In this document: positions 1-8,070 of the stretch, piece after piece
Layout of the letters: each line of letters opens with the position of its first letter
Numbering within the stretch: the first letter of the stretch is position 1
DNA from: Hydrogenophaga sp.
Lineage (GTDB): Bacteria; Pseudomonadota; Gammaproteobacteria; Burkholderiales; Burkholderiaceae_C
Assembly: GCF_022844385.1 (NCBI RefSeq)
Contig: NZ_JALHLX010000029.1
Location: 1 to 33,501 of the forward strand
Reading direction: 5' to 3'
DNA length: 33,501 nt
The notes under the pieces: model-generated
What the model saw: the letters and a program-made list of their open reading frames with translations, nothing else
Told to the model about the DNA's origin: nothing
The model's database searches: none
Position numbers and translations under genes: made by a program

Positions 1-371
1 ATTGCTGCGCAAAAAAGCATTCCTTGGCGCCCCACAGGCGCAATCGGCATCAAGAACAGGGTGGGTTGCCGACTTGGGGGGCGTGCACGCCCGTCAGCGG
101 TGGCCGGGCCGGACAACCGGCGGCCAAGGCGACATTAGAAACGATCCGCCGGACCGACTTGTAACCGCCGGCAGGTCCCTACCGCAGGTGGGCAGAAAAT
201 TCACTCTGGCGGGCAAGCAACTTCATGGGCTTGCAGCGCTTTGGGCCACGGCGTCAGCCGACGACTGACTGAGTTGCTGCGACCGGCCTGTTCCGCTGCC
301 AGGGTTCTTGCGATGGGAGGTCCGTCCTGGGGTGCTCAGCTCGCATGAGCCATGCATGCCTTGACGCCTCC
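1..371. other. Non-coding stretch with tandem palindromes
   Basis: I see no convincing gene here: the open frames are short, lack ribosome binding sites and resemble no known protein. The DNA holds a perfect 14-bp palindrome at 79-92 and, nine bases on, a bulged hairpin at 101-126 (101-106 pairs with 121-126, 109-112 with 117-120). The rest looks like degenerate intergenic repeat DNA of the kind scattered through Comamonadaceae genomes; that last statement is from memory, not a search. Confidence 0.5.
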
Positions 372-403
372 CCTCGGATACGATGACTCCGATCGGCCAG
401 AAG
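372..403 (-). repeat. 32-bp dispersed repeat, copy 1 (inverted)
   Basis: Read on the minus strand, this segment matches 2472-2503 on the plus strand at 27 of 32 positions, including an unbroken run across TTGGCCGATCGG apart from its first bases and another across GTCATCGTA. The two copies face each other and bracket the acetyltransferase, the 126-aa gene and the DedA gene. It could be a dispersed intergenic repeat or the remnant edge of a transferred block. Confidence 0.55.
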
Positions 404-487
404 CGGAAGTTCGATTCCAACTCGCAAAGCTGTCACCTTGTGGCTATTCTGCGTTCTTTTGGGACGCTCATTGGTTCAAGAAGAGAC

Positions 488-1024
488 ATGAATTTCGAGA
501 TCCTTGATCGCATCAGCCAAGACGAGGTGACGAGCTTGTTTGCTTCGGTGTTTTCGTCATCCGAAGGAGAAAAGGAAGGTGCGCTGATCGGTGGACTGGC
601 CAGCGCGCTGGCCGCACGCATCGACAACCAGGAAGTGATCTGTATGGGTGCCTTTGCAAAAGGCGACCTTACGGGGTTGATCTTTTTTACCCGACTTCGA
701 TTCGATGACCCTATCTACGCCTACTTGCTGTCGCCCGTTGCGGTCAGCACCTCACATCAGAGAAAGGGTATTGGGCAGGCATTGATCAGGTTCGGACTTG
801 AAGTGTTGAAGAATCGCGCCGTGGAGCTCGTGGTCACCTATGGCGATCCTGCCTTCTATGCCAAGGTCGGCTTTCGAGCGTTGTCGGAAGAGGTCATCCG
901 GGCTCCTCAACCGCTCTCGATGCCAGAAGGCTGGCTTGGCCAGTCCTTGTCCGGAGAAGACATTCCCATCCAGAAATGCCGTCCCGCGTGTGTTCAGGAG
1001 TTCGCCGACTCGGCTTTCTGGTGA
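488..1024 (+). CDS. GNAT-family N-acetyltransferase, YhbS-like
   Basis: This predicts a 178-residue cytoplasmic acetyltransferase that would move an acetyl group from acetyl-CoA to an unknown small molecule or amine. The acetyl-CoA pyrophosphate loop is visible as QRKGIG at residues 91-96, preceded by the beta-4 strand SPVAVS. The later GDPAFYAKVGF segment is the usual signature of the YhbS branch of the GNAT fold. The ATG at 488 is chosen because it gives the normal family length; the frame stays open further upstream but that part looks non-coding. The gene stands alone, with about 390 bases of non-coding DNA behind it, and is visibly less GC-rich than the metabolic genes downstream. Together with the flanking repeats this suggests a mobile accessory gene. 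The substrate cannot be inferred. Confidence 0.85.
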   Translation: MNFEILDRISQDEVTSLFASVFSSSEGEKEGALIGGLASALAARIDNQEVICMGAFAKGDLTGLIFFTRLRFDDPIYAYLLSPVAVSTSHQRKGIGQALIRFGLEVLKNRAVELVVTYGDPAFYAKVGFRALSEEVIRAPQPLSMPEGWLGQSLSGEDIPIQKCRPACVQEFADSAFW

Positions 1025-1411
1025 GGCGGATGATCAACTTGTCCCGAAGAGTCTGGATCGCTGACCGTCGGCTTTCTATCTATTGCCATGGCCGCTTTGG
1101 GCCCCAAGCAGACGATCCCGCACGTTCCGCAAAGCGGTCGGCATACCCACCTCTAGGCCGGTACGCGCTTGGATGCGCAAATGCTTCAGAGGCACTTGTG
1201 GCCATTACGCGGCTCCCTTGCCTTGTACCCGGACTTCATGCTTTCGATCGGCATGGTTGGAGAGAGCAAATCACGTCAACGATTATCTGACTCGGCTTCG
1301 CTGCCGCCCTTGACCTCGCAAGACAGAAGATCAGAAGAGGATCGAACTGAATCAGCTGCACCATAGACTTTGGCTTTGAACCAGTCGTAAATTGAATCAG
1401 ATCGAAAGCCT
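1025..1411. other. Non-coding gap, degenerate repeat DNA
   Basis: No open frame here has a credible start, ribosome site or family match. The stretch around 1065-1125 (with CCGCTTTGGGCCCCAAGCAG) has the look of the degenerate intergenic repeats common in Comamonadaceae; a related CGCTTTGGGCCA string is at 237-248. A promoter for the 126-aa gene probably lies within the last 50 bases, but no clear -35/-10 pair is visible. Confidence 0.45.
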
Positions 1412-1792
1412 ATGAAATCACTGCCTTCAAAAGTCTCCCTGCAGGGGAGAATCCGGCGCTGGCTGGCGGTGGTGGCAGTGCTTGTGGGCATGGCCTTGGT
1501 GGTGGGTTTTGGCTGGCGGGCATGGAAGCAGATTCAGTTTAACCAGCGGGTTGCTCGCGGCGAAGTGCAGGTGGAGACTTTGCGGGGCTGGATGACGCTT
1601 CCGTACATCGAGCGTGTTTATGGCGTACCGCAGGTCGAGCTGCGCCAGGCTTTGGGCTTGCCCGCCACCGGCTTTGATGACCGAAGTGTTCGCGACTGGA
1701 GCAAGGAGGCAAATCTAGAACCTGACGCCGTACGACACATCATCGAGAAACTGATCTTGGAACACGAACCGCCCTCAGGAGCGGTGAAGTGA
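1412..1792 (+). CDS. Small membrane-anchored protein paired with DedA
   Basis: I do not recognise a named function. The 126-residue product has a basic N-terminus (RIRR, residues 13-16) followed by one membrane segment at about 17-36, then a polar domain of about 75 residues. That domain contains an RGWMTLPYIERVYGVP stretch and a later helix-rich part, resembling a small helix-turn-helix-like fold; the C-terminus should face the periplasm or cytoplasm depending on topology, which I cannot settle. Its stop codon overlaps the GTG start of the DedA gene by four bases (GTGA), so the two are almost certainly co-translated and probably act together in the membrane. The start codon has only a weak ribosome site. 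Confidence 0.7.
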   Translation: MKSLPSKVSLQGRIRRWLAVVAVLVGMALVVGFGWRAWKQIQFNQRVARGEVQVETLRGWMTLPYIERVYGVPQVELRQALGLPATGFDDRSVRDWSKEANLEPDAVRHIIEKLILEHEPPSGAVK

Positions 1793-2367
1793 CGGAGATC
1801 ACCGATTTCCTGCTTACCAGCCTGCTCAACCACGGAGCGCTTATTTTGGGGGGCACCTTGTTTTTGGCGGCGTTGGGCCTGCCTTTGCCCGCCACCATGT
1901 TGGTGGTGGCCACCGGCGCCTTCAGCAGGCAAGGTGTGATGAGCGTGCAGGCAGCCGCGAGCGTTGCCGTGGTGGCGGCTGTGGCGGGCGATAGCTGCAG
2001 CTATCTGTTGGGCCGCTTGCTGGGGGAGCGGCTCACATCGCGCTGGAAGGGCTCAAAGGCTTGGCGATCGGCCGACCAACAGTTTCAGCGCTGGGGCATC
2101 TGGAGCGTATTCCTGAGCAGGTTCTTGTTCACGCCGATCGCCCTGCCTGTGAATTTGATGGCTGGCTCTACCCTGTTTCCTTGGCATCGTTTCCTGGTCG
2201 CCGTGGTGTTGGGGGAGGTGGCCTGGGTGTTTCTGTACGGTGGCCTTGGGCTGTTGTTCGCCGACAGCTGGGAAGTGCTGAGCCAGTTGGCCACCGATCT
2301 GTCGGGCTTGTTGGTGGGGGTATTGCTGCTGGGTGTGGGGGTTTACGCCTTGGTTCGTCGCCGTTGA
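1789..2367 (+). CDS. DedA-family (SNARE-associated) membrane protein
   Basis: This 192-residue inner-membrane protein belongs to the DedA/VTT family, whose members move undecaprenyl phosphate or other lipids across the membrane and support envelope homeostasis. Family marks are the GDSCSYLLGR segment (residues 67-76) and the FLSRFLFTPIALPVNLMAG block (108-126) with the conserved Arg111, followed by WHRF. The start is GTG at 1789, inside the stop of the preceding gene. One oddity: the N-terminal re-entrant loop reads GLPLPATM, so the Pro-x-Glu glutamate typical of many DedA proteins is replaced by Pro-Ala-Thr. Two small hairpins (2375-2390 and 2394-2406) follow the stop. Substrate is unknown. 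Confidence 0.85.
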   Translation: MTEITDFLLTSLLNHGALILGGTLFLAALGLPLPATMLVVATGAFSRQGVMSVQAAASVAVVAAVAGDSCSYLLGRLLGERLTSRWKGSKAWRSADQQFQRWGIWSVFLSRFLFTPIALPVNLMAGSTLFPWHRFLVAVVLGEVAWVFLYGGLGLLFADSWEVLSQLATDLSGLLVGVLLLGVGVYALVRRR

Positions 2368-2622
2368 GTAGCCGGACTTCACCCGAAGTCACTGCTTCGC
2401 AGAAGCTTGAAGCCTGTACTTCAAGGTGTCCCTTAAGCTGAACACCCGCTATTGCCCTCGCGCCCTGTCTGCTGTTGGCCGATCGGCGTCATCGTAGCCA
2501 AGGCAGCATCACCCTCGGAAATGCGGCCCAAGCTTGGCGACAACACCCCAGGAAACAGTTGTGGTCAGTCGCAGCACTTTGGCGGCAGTCGCATTTACTT
2601 TGGCGTCCCACGCCTGCCCGCG
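2368..2622. other. Intergenic DNA between converging genes
   Basis: This gap lies between the converging dedA and ttuD genes. It holds two tandem short hairpins directly after dedA (GACTTC/GAAGTC arms at 2375-2390; GCTTC/GAAGC arms at 2394-2406), the second copy of the 32-bp repeat, and a GGCGT/ACGCC hairpin at 2602-2614 just past the ttuD stop. None has a clear T-tract, so I do not call a proper rho-independent terminator. Confidence 0.45.
2472..2503 (+). repeat. 32-bp dispersed repeat, copy 2
   Basis: Direct partner of the inverted copy at 372-403, with 27 of 32 positions the same. Weaker similarity seems to continue outward from both copies: CACCCCAGGA appears about 45 bases beyond each, and GTCGCAGCA further out. 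The repeated unit is therefore probably longer than 32 bp and degenerate. Confidence 0.55.
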
Positions 2623-3933
2623 TCAAAGTACCAGCACGGCGCGGAAATCGTTCACGTTGGTGTGCGTGGGCCCGGTGATCACGAGGTCTCCCAGCGGCTG
2701 GAAATAGCCGTTGGCGTCGTTGCGCGTCAGGTGGTCGGTGACCTTGAGGCCCTTGGCTGCTGCGCGGGCCAGGGTGTCGGGGGTGACGAGCGCGCCGGCG
2801 TTGTCTTCCATGCCGTCGATGCCGTCGGTGTCGGCGGCCAGGGCCCACACACCGGCGATGCCGTTGAGCGCCTGCGCCATGCCCAGGCAGAACTCCCCTG
2901 CCCGCCCGCCCTTGCCTTTGGTCTGGCCCTCGACGCGGGGTCGAACCGTCACGGTGGTCTCACCGCCGCTGAGGATCACGCAGGGCTTCTTGAAGTCGCT
3001 GCGGCCGAGCGCGGCCGAGCGCGCCAGCGCCGCGTGCACCTTGCCCACCTCGCGCGACTCGCCTTCGATCTCGTCGCTCAGCACCCAGGTGTTGAGCCCG
3101 ATGGCGCGCGCAGCAGCCGCAGCAGCCTCCAGGCTTTGCTGCGGCGTGGCGATCAGGTGCACCTCGTGGCCTTGCAGGCGCGCATCACCCGGCTTGGGCG
3201 TTTCGAGCTCGCCGCGCTCCAGCTGCGCGCGCACGGCCGGTGGCACGTCGATGCCGTAGCGCTGCAGGATGTCCAGCGCGTCGGCGCAGCTGGTGGCATC
3301 GGCCACGGTCGGGCCGCTGGCGATCACGCTCACGTCGTCACCGGGCACGTCGCTGATGGTGATGGTGACCACGCGCGCGGGTGCGCACCCCGCAGCGAGC
3401 CGACCGCCTTTGATGCGCGAGAGGTGCTTGCGCACGGTGTTCATCTCCAGAATGTTGGCGCCGCTGTTGAGCAGCTCCCGGTTGATGCGCTGCTTGTCTT
3501 CGAGCGTGAGGCCGTCGGCCGGCAGCGTGAGCAGCGAAGAGCCGCCGCCCGAGATGAGGCACAGCACCAGGTCGTCGGCGGTGAGGCCTTGCGTGAGTTG
3601 CAGGATGCGCTGCGAGGCGGCGAGACCCGCCGCGTCGGGCACCGGGTGCGAAGCTTCCACCACCTCGATGCGGTCCTTCAAGCCCGCCGGGCGCGGCGGC
3701 GTGTGGTCGTAGCGCGTGACCACGAGGCCCGAGAGGGGCGCGTCTTCGGGCCACAGCGCTTCCACCGCCTGTGCCATGGCGCCACCGGCCTTGCCGGCGC
3801 CGATCACCACGGTGCGGCCCTTGGGCGGCGGTGGTAGGAACGCGGCGGTGTTGTGCAGCGGCAGCGCGCGCTGCACCGCCACATCGAACAGGTGGCGCAG
3901 CAAGGCGCGGGGGTCGTTCAGGGAGGGTTGCAT
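2623..3933 (-). CDS. ttuD: Glycerate 2-kinase (TtuD/MOFRL family)
   Basis: This 436-residue cytoplasmic enzyme would phosphorylate D-glycerate to 2-phosphoglycerate with ATP, feeding glycerate into lower glycolysis. Older annotations call the family hydroxypyruvate reductase TtuD. Visible marks are the N-terminal VVIGAGKAGGAMAQ segment (residues 42-55), the glycine-rich CLISGGGSSLL loop near residue 125, and the C-terminal MOFRL domain with ILSGGETTVTVRP and LAADTDGIDGMEDNAGA. The length is normal. The ATG at 3933 shares one base with the TGA of the upstream hyi gene (TGATG); a GTG one codon earlier is the alternative. The tight coupling to hydroxypyruvate isomerase supports a role in glyoxylate/glycerate metabolism. 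Promoter and regulation come from upstream of hyi. Confidence 0.9.
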   Translation of the reverse strand: MQPSLNDPRALLRHLFDVAVQRALPLHNTAAFLPPPPKGRTVVIGAGKAGGAMAQAVEALWPEDAPLSGLVVTRYDHTPPRPAGLKDRIEVVEASHPVPDAAGLAASQRILQLTQGLTADDLVLCLISGGGSSLLTLPADGLTLEDKQRINRELLNSGANILEMNTVRKHLSRIKGGRLAAGCAPARVVTITISDVPGDDVSVIASGPTVADATSCADALDILQRYGIDVPPAVRAQLERGELETPKPGDARLQGHEVHLIATPQQSLEAAAAAARAIGLNTWVLSDEIEGESREVGKVHAALARSAALGRSDFKKPCVILSGGETTVTVRPRVEGQTKGKGGRAGEFCLGMAQALNGIAGVWALAADTDGIDGMEDNAGALVTPDTLARAAAKGLKVTDHLTRNDANGYFQPLGDLVITGPTHTNVNDFRAVLVL

Positions 3934-4745
3934 CACAGGGGTCTTCCAGAAGGGTGGCGTCCGTGGGCGGCCAGCCAGGTGAGGCCGGCGCGGGTGCCGC
4001 CAGCGCGTTGTTCGAGAGGGAAATATTCGCAGCCCACGTGCCCGCGGTAGCCGAGCCGGTCGAGTTCGTCGAACAGAAACCGGTAATGGATCTCGCCGCT
4101 GCCGGGCTCACCGCGCCCGGGGTTGTCGGCGATCTGGATGTGGCCGATGCGCGGCAGCAGCGCGCGCAGGTGGCCAGCCAGCTCGCCTTGCATGCGCTGG
4201 GCGTGGTACAGGTCGTGCTGCAGGTAGAGGTTGTCCGCGCCGACCTCGTCCATGATGGCCAGCGCCTGCGCGGCGTGGTTCACAAAAAAGCCGGGCACAT
4301 CGAACGTGTTGATGGGCTCCATGAGCAAACGCAGGCCGTGCACGCGCAGCGCGGCGGCGGCAAAACGCAAGTTGCCCACCAGCGTGGCGTGGGCCAGCGC
4401 GTCGCTCACGCCCGCGGGCTGAATGCCCGCCAGGCAGTTGATCTGTGGCACACCCAGGGCCAGCGCGTGGGTGATGCCGCGCGCCACGCCGGCGCGGAAC
4501 TCGCCCACGCGGTCGGGATGGCAAGCCATGCCGCGGTCACCCGCAGCAGCATCACCGCCCGGCAGGTTGTGCAGCACCATGCGCAAGCGGTTGGCGCGCA
4601 GCAGGGCGACCAGGTGGTCGGCGGTGTGGGTGTAGGGGAACTGGCACTCGACCGCCTCGAAGCCGCAGTCGCGCGCAGCGGCAAAACGGTCGGCGAAGGG
4701 CAGCTCGGGGAAGAGCGTGCTGAGGTTGGCTGAGAATGTGAACAT
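3933..4745 (-). CDS. hyi: Hydroxypyruvate isomerase
   Basis: This 270-residue TIM-barrel enzyme would interconvert hydroxypyruvate and tartronate semialdehyde in the glyoxylate/glycerate pathway. The start of the mature barrel (FSANLSTLF, residues 3-11), the MEPINTFDVPGFF block that carries a catalytic Glu, and the late GCEYFPLEQRAGGT segment are characteristic of Hyi. I place the start at the ATG at 4745 because it aligns with the usual family N-terminus and a GACAAT -10-like element ends seven bases before it; an in-frame ATG at 4754 is possible. Its stop overlaps the ttuD start. Glyoxylate carboligase and tartronate semialdehyde reductase, the usual neighbours, are absent from the window and may lie elsewhere. 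Confidence 0.9.
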   Translation of the reverse strand: MFTFSANLSTLFPELPFADRFAAARDCGFEAVECQFPYTHTADHLVALLRANRLRMVLHNLPGGDAAAGDRGMACHPDRVGEFRAGVARGITHALALGVPQINCLAGIQPAGVSDALAHATLVGNLRFAAAALRVHGLRLLMEPINTFDVPGFFVNHAAQALAIMDEVGADNLYLQHDLYHAQRMQGELAGHLRALLPRIGHIQIADNPGRGEPGSGEIHYRFLFDELDRLGYRGHVGCEYFPLEQRAGGTRAGLTWLAAHGRHPSGRPL

Positions 4746-4752
4746 GACCGTC

Positions 4753-4758
4753 ATTGTC
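4753..4758 (-). promoter_or_regulatory. Putative -10 element of hyi (leaderless)
   Basis: GACAAT on the minus strand ends seven bases before the 4745 start codon, where transcription would begin at or next to the ATG. There is no Shine-Dalgarno sequence. The -35 is not recognisable, so this is suggestive only. Confidence 0.35.
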
Positions 4759-4781
4759 GCCACATCAACACCCGCTCTCAC

Positions 4782-6230
4782 ATGGCCACCCTGCTGATTC
4801 ACCGCGCCACCTGCATCGCCACCTTCGACCACAGCGATCCGGCACGGGGGCGCGAGTGGCAAGACGCTTCGCTGTTCGTGCGCGACAACCTGATCGAGTG
4901 GATCGGTTGTTCAGCGGAGCTGCCCACCACCTTGCGCGACGCGGCCGACGAGACCATCGACGCGCGGGGCCACCTGGTCATGCCGGGCCTGGTGAACACG
5001 CACCACCACATGTATCAGAGCCTCACGCGGGCGGTACCAGCGGTGCAGAACGCCGAGCTGTTCGGCTGGCTGCGCGGGCTCTACCCCATTTGGACCGGAC
5101 TCACGCCCGAGATGGTGCAGGTGTCCACCCAGGTGGCCATGGCCGAGTTGCTCATGAGTGGCTGCACCACCAGCAGCGACCACCTCTATCTCTACCCCAA
5201 CGGCGTTCAGCTGGAGGACAGCATCGAAGCGGCGCAGGCCATCGGCATGCGTTTTGTGGCCACGCGCGGCAGCATGAGCGTGGGGCAGTCGCAAGGCGGT
5301 CTGCCGCCCGACAGTGTGGTGGAGCGTGAAGACGCGATCCTCAACGACAGCCAGCGGCTCATCGAAACCTGGCACGACGCGCACCATGGCGCCATGCTGC
5401 AGATCGCACTCGCGCCGTGTTCGCCGTTTTCGGTGAGCACCGGGCTCATGAAGGACAGCGCGGCGCTGGCGCGGTCGTTCAAGGGCCAGGGCGTTCGGTT
5501 GCACACCCACCTGGCCGAAAACGACCACGACATCGCCTACAGCCTGGCGAAGTTCAACCGCACACCGGCGCAGTACGCGCAGGACCTTGGCTGGCTGGGC
5601 GACGATGTGTGGCATGCGCACTGCGTCAAGCTCGACGAAGATGGCATCTCGCTCTTTGCCGCCAGCCGCACCGGCGTGGCGCACTGCCCCTGCAGCAACA
5701 TGCGCCTGGCATCCGGTATCGCCCCGGTGCGCCGCCTGCTCGACGCCGGTGTACCCGTGGGCCTGGGGGTGGACGGCAGCGCCAGCAACGACGGCGCGCA
5801 CATGGTGGGCGAGGCGCGGCAGGCGCTGCTGCTGGCGCGCGTGGGCCGCGCGATGCAGGCGCCCGAACTCAGGGACGGCAAGACCTTCTTTGGTTGTGAC
5901 CTGGGCCCGGCGGAGATGACGGCGCGCGACGCACTCCAAATGGCCACGCGCGGTGGTGCGCAGGTGCTGGGCCGCAGCGATGTGGGGCACCTGGCACCCG
6001 GCATGTGTGCCGACTTTGCATTGTTCGACTTGCGCACGTTGGGTTTTGCCGGTGGTGCGGTGCATGACCCGGTGGCGAGCCTGCTGCTCTGTGCGAGTGC
6101 GCAGGCGGCGTACACGGTGGTGAACGGGCGGGTGGTGGTGCGGCAGGGTCAGCTGACCACGGTGGACCTCGGGCCTTTGCTGGAAAGGCACAACCGTTTG
6201 GCGATGCAACTGGCGCAAGCGGTTGCTTGA
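4782..6230 (+). CDS. 8-oxoguanine deaminase-like amidohydrolase
   Basis: This 482-residue metal-dependent amidohydrolase belongs to the group annotated as 8-oxoguanine deaminase or hydroxydechloroatrazine ethylaminohydrolase. It would hydrolyse the amino group of 8-oxoguanine to give urate and ammonia. Visible residues are the metal ligands H74 and H76 in NTHHHMYQS, a His in RLHTHLAEND, the HAHCVKLDE segment, and the catalytic Asp in GLGVDGSASNDGAHM. The composite beta-sandwich is formed by both termini (MATLLIHRATCI and the closing VVNGRVVVRQG). It is divergent from hyi-ttuD across 36 bases, so shared regulation is likely. Urate is degraded via allantoin to glyoxylate, which would link it to its neighbours; this link is inference. 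Substrate could also be another aminopurine or triazine-like compound. Confidence 0.8.
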   Translation: MATLLIHRATCIATFDHSDPARGREWQDASLFVRDNLIEWIGCSAELPTTLRDAADETIDARGHLVMPGLVNTHHHMYQSLTRAVPAVQNAELFGWLRGLYPIWTGLTPEMVQVSTQVAMAELLMSGCTTSSDHLYLYPNGVQLEDSIEAAQAIGMRFVATRGSMSVGQSQGGLPPDSVVEREDAILNDSQRLIETWHDAHHGAMLQIALAPCSPFSVSTGLMKDSAALARSFKGQGVRLHTHLAENDHDIAYSLAKFNRTPAQYAQDLGWLGDDVWHAHCVKLDEDGISLFAASRTGVAHCPCSNMRLASGIAPVRRLLDAGVPVGLGVDGSASNDGAHMVGEARQALLLARVGRAMQAPELRDGKTFFGCDLGPAEMTARDALQMATRGGAQVLGRSDVGHLAPGMCADFALFDLRTLGFAGGAVHDPVASLLLCASAQAAYTVVNGRVVVRQGQLTTVDLGPLLERHNRLAMQLAQAVA

Positions 6231-6467
6231 ATCAGGCCAGGGCTCGGCTGTTTGGTGGCCTGCGCTTCTTCGGCTCGCGGACGCGGTGTGCACCCTTGCA
6301 CGCCAAGCTTTCAAGACATCCTTCGCACGCCAACGAGGTCGGGGGCGGCCGGTGTCCCCAGCGCAGCGGCATGAAGGAGGAGACCCGGCGAAGCCGGGTC
6401 GGGGGACAGCCGCGGAGCTGGGGACACCGGTCGCCCCCGACCGGCGCAGGTTCAGAAGGGACCGAGC
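6231..6467. other. Intergenic DNA between converging genes
   Basis: The gap separates the amidohydrolase from the converging chemoreceptor. No gene is visible. Its main content is the long inverted repeat at 6337-6442, described separately. Confidence 0.5.
6337..6442. repeat. REP-like long inverted repeat with inner hairpin
   Basis: Two 26-bp arms, 6337-6362 and 6417-6442, are reverse complements with a single difference that still allows a G-U pair. Between them sits a perfect 8-bp stem (6382-6389 with 6393-6400) closed by a GAA loop. The whole forms a cruciform or RNA stem with an inner hairpin. Its place between two convergent genes and its GC-rich arms are typical of REP/BIME elements, which act in transcription termination, mRNA end protection or as targets of REP-associated transposases. 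No T-tract is present. Confidence 0.75.
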
Positions 6468-8057
6468 TCAGGCCCGCGCAACACCCGTCTTGAACACCGC
6501 CACCGACGCCACCAGCTGCAACGCTTGCTGCTTGAGGCTGTCGGCCGCTGCGGCGCTTTCTTCCACCAGCGCTGCGTTCTGCTGTGTGCCCTGGTCCATG
6601 CGGGTGATGGCCTGGCCGACCTGCGCCACGCCCGAGCTCTGCTCGGTGCTCGCGGCACTGATCTCACCCACGATGTCACTCACGCGGCGGATCGAGGCCA
6701 CCACTTCCTGCATGGTGGTACCGGCCTGGTCGACCAGGGCCGACCCTTGTTCAACACGGTCCACGCTGGCGCCGATCAGGCCCTTGATTTCCTTGGCGGC
6801 TTCGGCGCTGCGCTGCGCGAGGTTGCGCACCTCGCCTGCCACCACCGCAAAACCCCGACCTTGTTCGCCGGCGCGCGCCGCCTCCACCGCGGCGTTGAGC
6901 GCCAGGATGTTGGTCTGGAACGCGATGCCGTCGATCACGCCGATGATGTCGCTGATCTTGCGGCTGCTCTCGTTGATGCCCTTCATGGTCTGCACCACCC
7001 GGCCCACGACCTCACCGCCCTGCACCGCCACGCTGGACGCGCTCTGGGCCAGCTGGCTGGCCTGGCGCGCGTTGTCGGCGTTGTGGCGCACGGTCGTGCC
7101 CAGCTGCTCCATGGTCGCGGCGGTCTCTTCCAGTTCGCTGGCCTGCTGCTCGGTGCGGGCCGACAGGTCCTGGTTGCCCGCAGCGATCTCGCCACTGGCG
7201 TGCGACACGTAGTCGGAACTGCGGCGCACATCGGTCACGGCCTTGGACAAACCTTCCTGCATGGTCTGCAGCCAGGCCAGCAGGCTGTCGGTGTCGCCCC
7301 TCTTCAGGTGGATCGGCGTGGTCAGGTCGCCTTCGGCCACGGCGCGGGCAATGCCCACCGCGGTGCGCGGCTCGCCACCGAGCTGTCGCAGCATGTTGCG
7401 CGTGATCATCAGCGCCATACTCATGCCGACCACCAGAGCCAGACCGATCAGGCCGATCACCGCAAAACGCGCCTGGTCGTACACCGTGGTCACGCGCATC
7501 GCAGAAGCTTCGCCTCCGTCGTAGTTGAACTGGATCAAGCCGTTGAGGGCCGAGACCACCTCGTCAAACGCCATGCTGGATAGGCCGTCGGCGATGTCGG
7601 CGGCGTCCACTTGCTGCATGTCGCGACCGAGCTTGATGACCTTTTCGTTGGCCTGCAGGTAAGCGGCCCAGGCGGTGGACAACGTCGCGTTCAGCGCCGT
7701 TTCTTCCTCACCCGACACACGTTCCTGGTAACCCGAGAACAAGGCCTGCAAAGACTTGCCGGCCTCCTTCATCTTGTCTTCGTACTCGGCGTGGTAGCTG
7801 GTGTCGTCGGTGCGGCTGTGCTTGATCTCGAACTCGCGGTACTCGACAGCGAGTGCACGGGCATCGGACAAAGCGCCCACGCCCTTGAGCCATTTTTCGG
7901 ACAGCGCGATGGCTTCGCCATCCACGCTCTTCAGACCCACCAGAGCGGTGGCGCCGAGAGCAGCCGTCAACACCAGGATGGACGCAAACGCGCCGAAGAG
8001 CTGCTGGGCGACCGTCAGTCGACGGAGCCAGCCAAAGGGGTTGGGAAGTTTTTTCAT
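6468..8057 (-). CDS. Methyl-accepting chemotaxis protein, four-helix sensor
   Basis: A 529-residue inner-membrane chemoreceptor that would sense a periplasmic signal and control CheA at the cell pole. Order of parts: TM1 at about 22-42, a helical periplasmic domain of about 150 residues (four-helix bundle type), TM2 at about 197-218, a HAMP domain to about 270, then the cytoplasmic signalling hairpin. The highly conserved tip is [38 protein letters not shown] at 377-414. The C-terminus ends VFKTGVARA with no NWETF-type CheR tether. The gene begins 13 bases after the Cache-protein stop and shares its promoter. The odd feature is having both its own sensor domain and a secreted sensor-like partner in the same operon. 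Confidence 0.93.
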   Translation of the reverse strand: MKKLPNPFGWLRRLTVAQQLFGAFASILVLTAALGATALVGLKSVDGEAIALSEKWLKGVGALSDARALAVEYREFEIKHSRTDDTSYHAEYEDKMKEAGKSLQALFSGYQERVSGEEETALNATLSTAWAAYLQANEKVIKLGRDMQQVDAADIADGLSSMAFDEVVSALNGLIQFNYDGGEASAMRVTTVYDQARFAVIGLIGLALVVGMSMALMITRNMLRQLGGEPRTAVGIARAVAEGDLTTPIHLKRGDTDSLLAWLQTMQEGLSKAVTDVRRSSDYVSHASGEIAAGNQDLSARTEQQASELEETAATMEQLGTTVRHNADNARQASQLAQSASSVAVQGGEVVGRVVQTMKGINESSRKISDIIGVIDGIAFQTNILALNAAVEAARAGEQGRGFAVVAGEVRNLAQRSAEAAKEIKGLIGASVDRVEQGSALVDQAGTTMQEVVASIRRVSDIVGEISAASTEQSSGVAQVGQAITRMDQGTQQNAALVEESAAAADSLKQQALQLVASVAVFKTGVARA

Positions 8058-8070
8058 CGCGCCACCGCCG

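Noticed and set aside
1..1411. An integron cassette or attC site around the acetyltransferase
   Set aside because: No paired GTTRRRY/RYYYAAC core sites with the right spacing were found; the palindromes at 79-126 lack these cores.
2452..3837. A 461-codon plus-strand frame opposite ttuD
   Set aside because: Antisense shadow of a well-supported enzyme gene.
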